Shown here piece by piece: positions 60,866 to 64,000 of a stretch of 64,000 nt of DNA. The notes under the pieces are model-generated. The model searched no databases. It was not told where the DNA came from and saw nothing but the letters and a program-made list of their open reading frames with translations. The stretch is taken from contig DBXP01000004.1 of NCBI GenBank assembly GCA_002309575.1, positions 65,591-129,590 of the forward strand, read 5' to 3'. This DNA is from a bacterium UBP6_UBA1209 (GTDB lineage Bacteria; UBP6; UBA1177). A program made the translations under genes and the position numbers. Positions within the stretch are counted from its first letter, which is position 1; each line of letters begins with the position of its first letter.

Positions 60866-62390
60866 CAAGGATCTGCAGCAAAAATTTGCCGATTTAAAGC
60901 AGAAGCTGCTGCCCGAGGACGGCAGGGCCGCCGCGCTGATCAGGCGGGCCGGAGGACTTCTCAGCGGCAAGACTCTGGCGATAATCAAGGCTCTTATCTT
61001 TATCAATGTCGCCTGTTTTGCCGGGATATATCTAGGGATAAAGGTCTTCTTTCCGAATGATTTTATCCTCACGAAGATCAACGATGTGCTTTTTGTAAAG
61101 GATCTGGCGCTCATTTCGGATGACATCTCGATATCGCCCTTTCTGAGCATAACCTTTTCCGACGGAGAGCTGACGCAGAGAGGGAACAAGGCCTTCACGT
61201 TCGGCGAGCTTTCGTTTTCTCCGAATATTTTCGATATGCTGGCAAAAAAGCCGGCGGGAACGCTTTCGGTCAGCGATGTCAACAATCAGGGCGGAAGGAT
61301 GGAAGTCACCTTCAACACGGATGAGGATCCGTGCTATTCTTTCTCGTCGGAAGCGCTTCCTCTTTCGCTTTTCAAACCGTTTACAGGCGATATTTCGCTG
61401 AGCGGCGGACTGAGCGGCGAGGGAGATGTCTGCTCGGTGAAGCAGAAGTATTCCGGAAAGGCGGGGATCAGCGGCGCCGATCTCGTTCTCCGCGGCAAGA
61501 TCCCGACTGCTATGGGCGATTTCGATGTCGGCAAGATAATACTCGGCGATATCGAGCTTGAGGCGGATATTTCAGAAAACAAGATCGAGATCTCCAGGCT
61601 TATAATCTCGAAGGGGCTCATGGATTTTGACGTCGTCGGCAAAGTGACGCTGAACCCGAGAACTCCCGCCATGAGCAGGCTCGACCTTGATGTCCGCATC
61701 GTGGTGCCGAATCCGGAAAAACTTGCCGAAAATGCTGCGCTCAACCTGCTGGTCTCGACTCAGTTTTCGCAGTACAAGACCGACGAATCGAGTTACGCGT
61801 TTTTGCTGAGAGGCACTTTGAACAAACCTCAGATGGCTCGTGCGCCGAAGGAGAGGGCTGTCAAAACCCAGTCCGGAGCAAAGCGCGGCGAGGCCGGAGA
61901 GGTAAAGACGGAAAAGCCGGAGAAGGCGAAGAAGGCTCCGGTACAACCGAGAGCAAAAACTCAGAACCGGCCCGGCACGAAGCCTGCACCGCCGGCAAAG
62001 GCAGCTCCAGCTCCGCAGCCAGAACCTGCAGCTGATACGGCAAAGGCGGAAGAGAAGGCTAAAGAGGCTGAAGCCGAGCGGAAAAGACGCGAAGAGGAGG
62101 CTAAGATGGCCGAGCAGAAGCGTGTAGAGGAGGAAAAGGAGCGCATGGAGGACGAACGCAAACGCATGGAGGACGAGCGTGAGCGCATGGAGGCCGAGCG
62201 CAAGAGAATGGAGGATGAAAAGCGTCAGATCGAGGCCGAGAGGGAGCGCGCCGAGGAGGAGAGAAAGCGTGCCGAGGCGGAGGCTGACGAGGCGAGAAGG
62301 ATCCGCGAGGAGGAGAGACGCAGAAATGAGGATAACTCTTCGAATGCAGAAGAGGAGAGTGAAGATAAGGTGAACGAAGAAGAGGAATAG
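60858..62390 (+). CDS. gspN: Type II secretion protein GspN with long charged helical extension
   Basis: GspN is anchored in the inner membrane (helix about 35-60) with a periplasmic beta domain (about 70-320; ISLSGGLSGEGDVCSV, LDVRIVVPNPEKL). Here residues about 330-395 add a Pro/Ala/Lys linker and about 396-492 a Glu/Arg/Lys-rich helix of heptad repeats (ERKRMED, ERERMEA), ending in an acidic tail. 510 residues compared with about 250-300 for the family. The start is GTG at 60858, overlapping gspM. The tail is probably a single alpha-helix reaching across the periplasm. Confidence 0.82.
   Translation: MNSKDLQQKFADLKQKLLPEDGRAAALIRRAGGLLSGKTLAIIKALIFINVACFAGIYLGIKVFFPNDFILTKINDVLFVKDLALISDDISISPFLSITFSDGELTQRGNKAFTFGELSFSPNIFDMLAKKPAGTLSVSDVNNQGGRMEVTFNTDEDPCYSFSSEALPLSLFKPFTGDISLSGGLSGEGDVCSVKQKYSGKAGISGADLVLRGKIPTAMGDFDVGKIILGDIELEADISENKIEISRLIISKGLMDFDVVGKVTLNPRTPAMSRLDLDVRIVVPNPEKLAENAALNLLVSTQFSQYKTDESSYAFLLRGTLNKPQMARAPKERAVKTQSGAKRGEAGEVKTEKPEKAKKAPVQPRAKTQNRPGTKPAPPAKAAPAPQPEPAADTAKAEEKAKEAEAERKRREEEAKMAEQKRVEEEKERMEDERKRMEDERERMEAERKRMEDEKRQIEAERERAEEERKRAEAEADEARRIREEERRRNEDNSSNAEEESEDKVNEEEE
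62043..62335 (+). repeat. Heptad-repeat tract in gspN
   Basis: About 97 codons of Glu/Arg/Lys/Ala heptads. Between 62139 and 62225 the 21-base units are nearly identical at the DNA level, each encoding a variant of ERxRMEx, which suggests expansion by unit duplication. Confidence 0.8.
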
Positions 62391-62402
62391 AGGGGGAAGA
62401 CG

Positions 62403-62924
62403 ATGAAAAAGGGTTTGATTCTTGTAATTCTTGTTATTTCGGTTTTTTTCAACGTATCGTGCAGCAAAAAGATGATCAAGGGCACGAACATCGAGGATAC
62501 TCAGGATGCCAGGGATATCCTGACGGTTTTCGGATACTATCTCAAGGGCTTCAAGGAGAAGGATCCGAGCGTATTTATTCCATACATCTCAAAGGAATAT
62601 TACGACACGAACGGCACCGATGACCCGGCAGACGATATCGACTACGACAAGATGATAGAAATTTTGAATTCCGATGCCTACAAGAGCCTTGAAAAGGTCT
62701 CTGTCACGTGCGTCCTGAAGGATCTTGATTTCGAGGAGAACAACGGAAATCTTGCAAAGCTGCTCTTCTTCTTTGAGGTCCGCTTCAAGATGAAAACACA
62801 GCTCCCGCCTGAAGAAAACGCATTCATCGCGCATGACGGGATGCTGAATCACAAGATATCCGACAACAACCAGATGAAATTCATAAAAGAGGACGGCGAG
62901 TGGAAAATCGTCAGCGGTCTCTGA
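62403..62924 (+). CDS. Lipoprotein at the end of the gsp operon
   Basis: 173 residues. Signal peptide with a lipobox FNVSC (Cys about 20). The mature part resembles the NTF2/DUF4440-like fold: VFGYYLKGFKEKDPSVFIPYISKEYY, FFFEVRFKM, and a closing IKEDGEWKIVSG. It starts 12 bases after gspN with GGGGGAAG, so is cotranscribed with the T2SS and might assist the secretin or a secreted substrate. No known pilotin match was recognised. Confidence 0.75.
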   Translation: MKKGLILVILVISVFFNVSCSKKMIKGTNIEDTQDARDILTVFGYYLKGFKEKDPSVFIPYISKEYYDTNGTDDPADDIDYDKMIEILNSDAYKSLEKVSVTCVLKDLDFEENNGNLAKLLFFFEVRFKMKTQLPPEENAFIAHDGMLNHKISDNNQMKFIKEDGEWKIVSGL

Positions 62925-62970
62925 GGATCTTGGAGTTTTTAACTCTTCCAACTACAAATAAATTTACTTT

Positions 62971-63006
62971 TTTCCCCCGAAATGTAGAAAGGGGAGGTTT
63001 TTTTTT
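62971..63006 (+). terminator. Probable intrinsic terminator after the gsp operon
   Basis: TTTCCCC and GGGGAGG form about seven pairs (two of them G-U) around a 13-base loop, followed directly by nine T. Confidence 0.5.
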
Positions 63007-63029
63007 AATGTTTTTTTCAGAGGTTGCTT

Positions 63030-64000
63030 ATGGAACTCGACAAGAAATATGATCATCTGGCGATAGAGAAGAAATGGTACAGATTTTGGGAGGAAAATGG
63101 CTTTTTCAAGGCTGATCCCAGCAGCAAGAAGCCGCCTTACACGATAGTTCTCCCGCCGCCCAACGTCACGGGCGTCCTTCACATGGGACACGCCGTAATG
63201 GTCGTCGTTCAGGATGCGATGAGCCGCTACAAAAGGATGTCGGGTTACGACGTTCTCTGGCTTCCGGGCACGGACCACGCCGGGATCGCGACGCAGATGG
63301 TCGTTGAAAGGGCTCTCAACAAGGAAGGGATCTCAAGGCACGATCTTGGCCGCGAAAAATTCCTTGAAAGAGTCTGGAAATGGAAAAAGGAAAACGGCAG
63401 CACGATAACGCGCCAGCTCAGATGCTTAGGTGCATCGCTCGACTGGTCAAGAGAGCGTTTCACGATGGATGAAAACCTCTCAAAAGCAGTCCGAGAAGTC
63501 TTCGTTTCGCTTTACGAAGAAGGGCTCATTTACAAAAACACATACATCATCAACTGGTGTCCGCACTGCAGAACGGCACTTTCAGACCTTGAAGTCGACC
63601 ACGAGAATGTCGAAGGACATCTCTGGCACATCAAATATCCGATTTCTGGCAGCGACGAATTCCTTACGATCGCAACTACCCGTCCCGAAACACTTTTGGG
63701 CGACAGCGCGGTAGCAGTCCACCCCGATGACAAGCGTTACGCCCATCTCATCGGCAAAAAGGTCAAACTGCCGCTTACCGACAGAGAGATCCCGATAATC
63801 GGAGACTCGATTCTGGTCGATATCGAATTCGGAACAGGTGCAGTAAAAGTCACTCCGGCACACGATTTCAACGATTTTGAGACCGGCAAACGCCACAACC
63901 TTGAAGAGATCAACGTCATCAACGAAAAAGGCGAGATCAACGAACTCGGCGGAAAATACGCGGGAATGACGACGACCGAAGCGAGAGAGGCGATAGTTGC
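63030..64000 (+). CDS. valS: Valyl-tRNA synthetase (3' end outside window)
   Basis: Class I aminoacyl-tRNA synthetase; the first 323 codons are present. The HIGH-type motif is [14 protein letters not shown], as in ValS. Catalytic-core phrases are [17 protein letters not shown] and [13 protein letters not shown] zinc-type CPHC follows ([10 protein letters not shown]), then the editing domain with [12 protein letters not shown] and [19 protein letters not shown] at 63030 follows AGAGG. The KMSKS loop and anticodon domain lie beyond the right edge. Confidence 0.95.
   Translation, partial: MELDKKYDHLAIEKKWYRFWEENGFFKADPSSKKPPYTIVLPPPNVTGVLHMGHAVMVVVQDAMSRYKRMSGYDVLWLPGTDHAGIATQMVVERALNKEGISRHDLGREKFLERVWKWKKENGSTITRQLRCLGASLDWSRERFTMDENLSKAVREVFVSLYEEGLIYKNTYIINWCPHCRTALSDLEVDHENVEGHLWHIKYPISGSDEFLTIATTRPETLLGDSAVAVHPDDKRYAHLIGKKVKLPLTDREIPIIGDSILVDIEFGTGAVKVTPAHDFNDFETGKRHNLEEINVINEKGEINELGGKYAGMTTTEAREAIV

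Overview
The window (about 50% GC by eye, tightly packed, almost no gap above 200 bases) comes from a diderm bacterium. The evidence is a complete Tol-Pal block, a secretin with the rest of a type II secretion system (T2SS), RseP, and many predicted lipoproteins. Several features resemble Myxococcota and other former Deltaproteobacteria: the order pilB-pilT-pilC-pilS-pilR, the operon gspC to gspN in canonical order, long lipoproteins with Asp/Glu/Thr/Pro-rich stalks, ZU5-like and IgGFc-binding-like lipoproteins, and sigma-54 control. I cannot name a genus. Plain TTG start codons with good ribosome binding sites recur (pilB, gspC, a small lipoprotein).

Layout. 1-1442 (minus, runs off the left edge): a YidC/Oxa1-like membrane protein fused to the start of a sulfatase/phosphoglycerol-transferase-like domain. 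1623-8783 (plus): type IV pilus motor and its two-component regulator. 8870-27865 (plus): membrane pyrophosphatase, SWIM-SNF2 helicase, gamma-carbonic anhydrase, 5'-nucleotidase-like enzyme, PfkB kinase, small DMT protein, repeat lipoprotein, spermidine synthase, Lon, SerS, unknown proteins, tRNA-Val and tRNA-Asp, polyprenol-phosphate mannosyltransferase, DapH and an orphan ABC ATPase. 27877-35266 (minus): a repeat lipoprotein, then rseP-tolQ-tolR-tolA/tonB-tolB-pal-Lgt-like. 35456-38277 (plus): purF and glnA. 38351-43932 (minus): a lipoprotein cluster with coaE inside it. 44081-46420 (plus): ClpA/ClpC-type ATPase. 46404-48208 (minus): a split mannose-1-phosphate guanylyltransferase / cupin isomerase pair. 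48445-62924 (plus): gspC to gspN plus a lipoprotein. 63030 to the right edge: valS.

How it fits together. PilB/PilT/PilC drive pili and PilS/PilR is a sigma-54 activator pair. The T2SS operon starts from a textbook -24/-12 sigma-54 promoter (48396-48412) placed exactly right for gspC, so both envelope machines may share that control logic. Mannosyltransferase, GDP-mannose synthesis and the YidC-sulfatase fusion point to surface glycan or polymer decoration.

The least familiar material is (a) the YidC-sulfatase fusion; (b) two paralogous lipoproteins in which exactly seven 9-residue GDPIM repeats interrupt a ZU5-like domain, followed by one or four copies of a Cys-rich module; and (c) a GspN with a roughly 100-residue charged helix long enough to cross the periplasm. 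No CRISPR array, prophage, insertion sequence or rRNA was seen.
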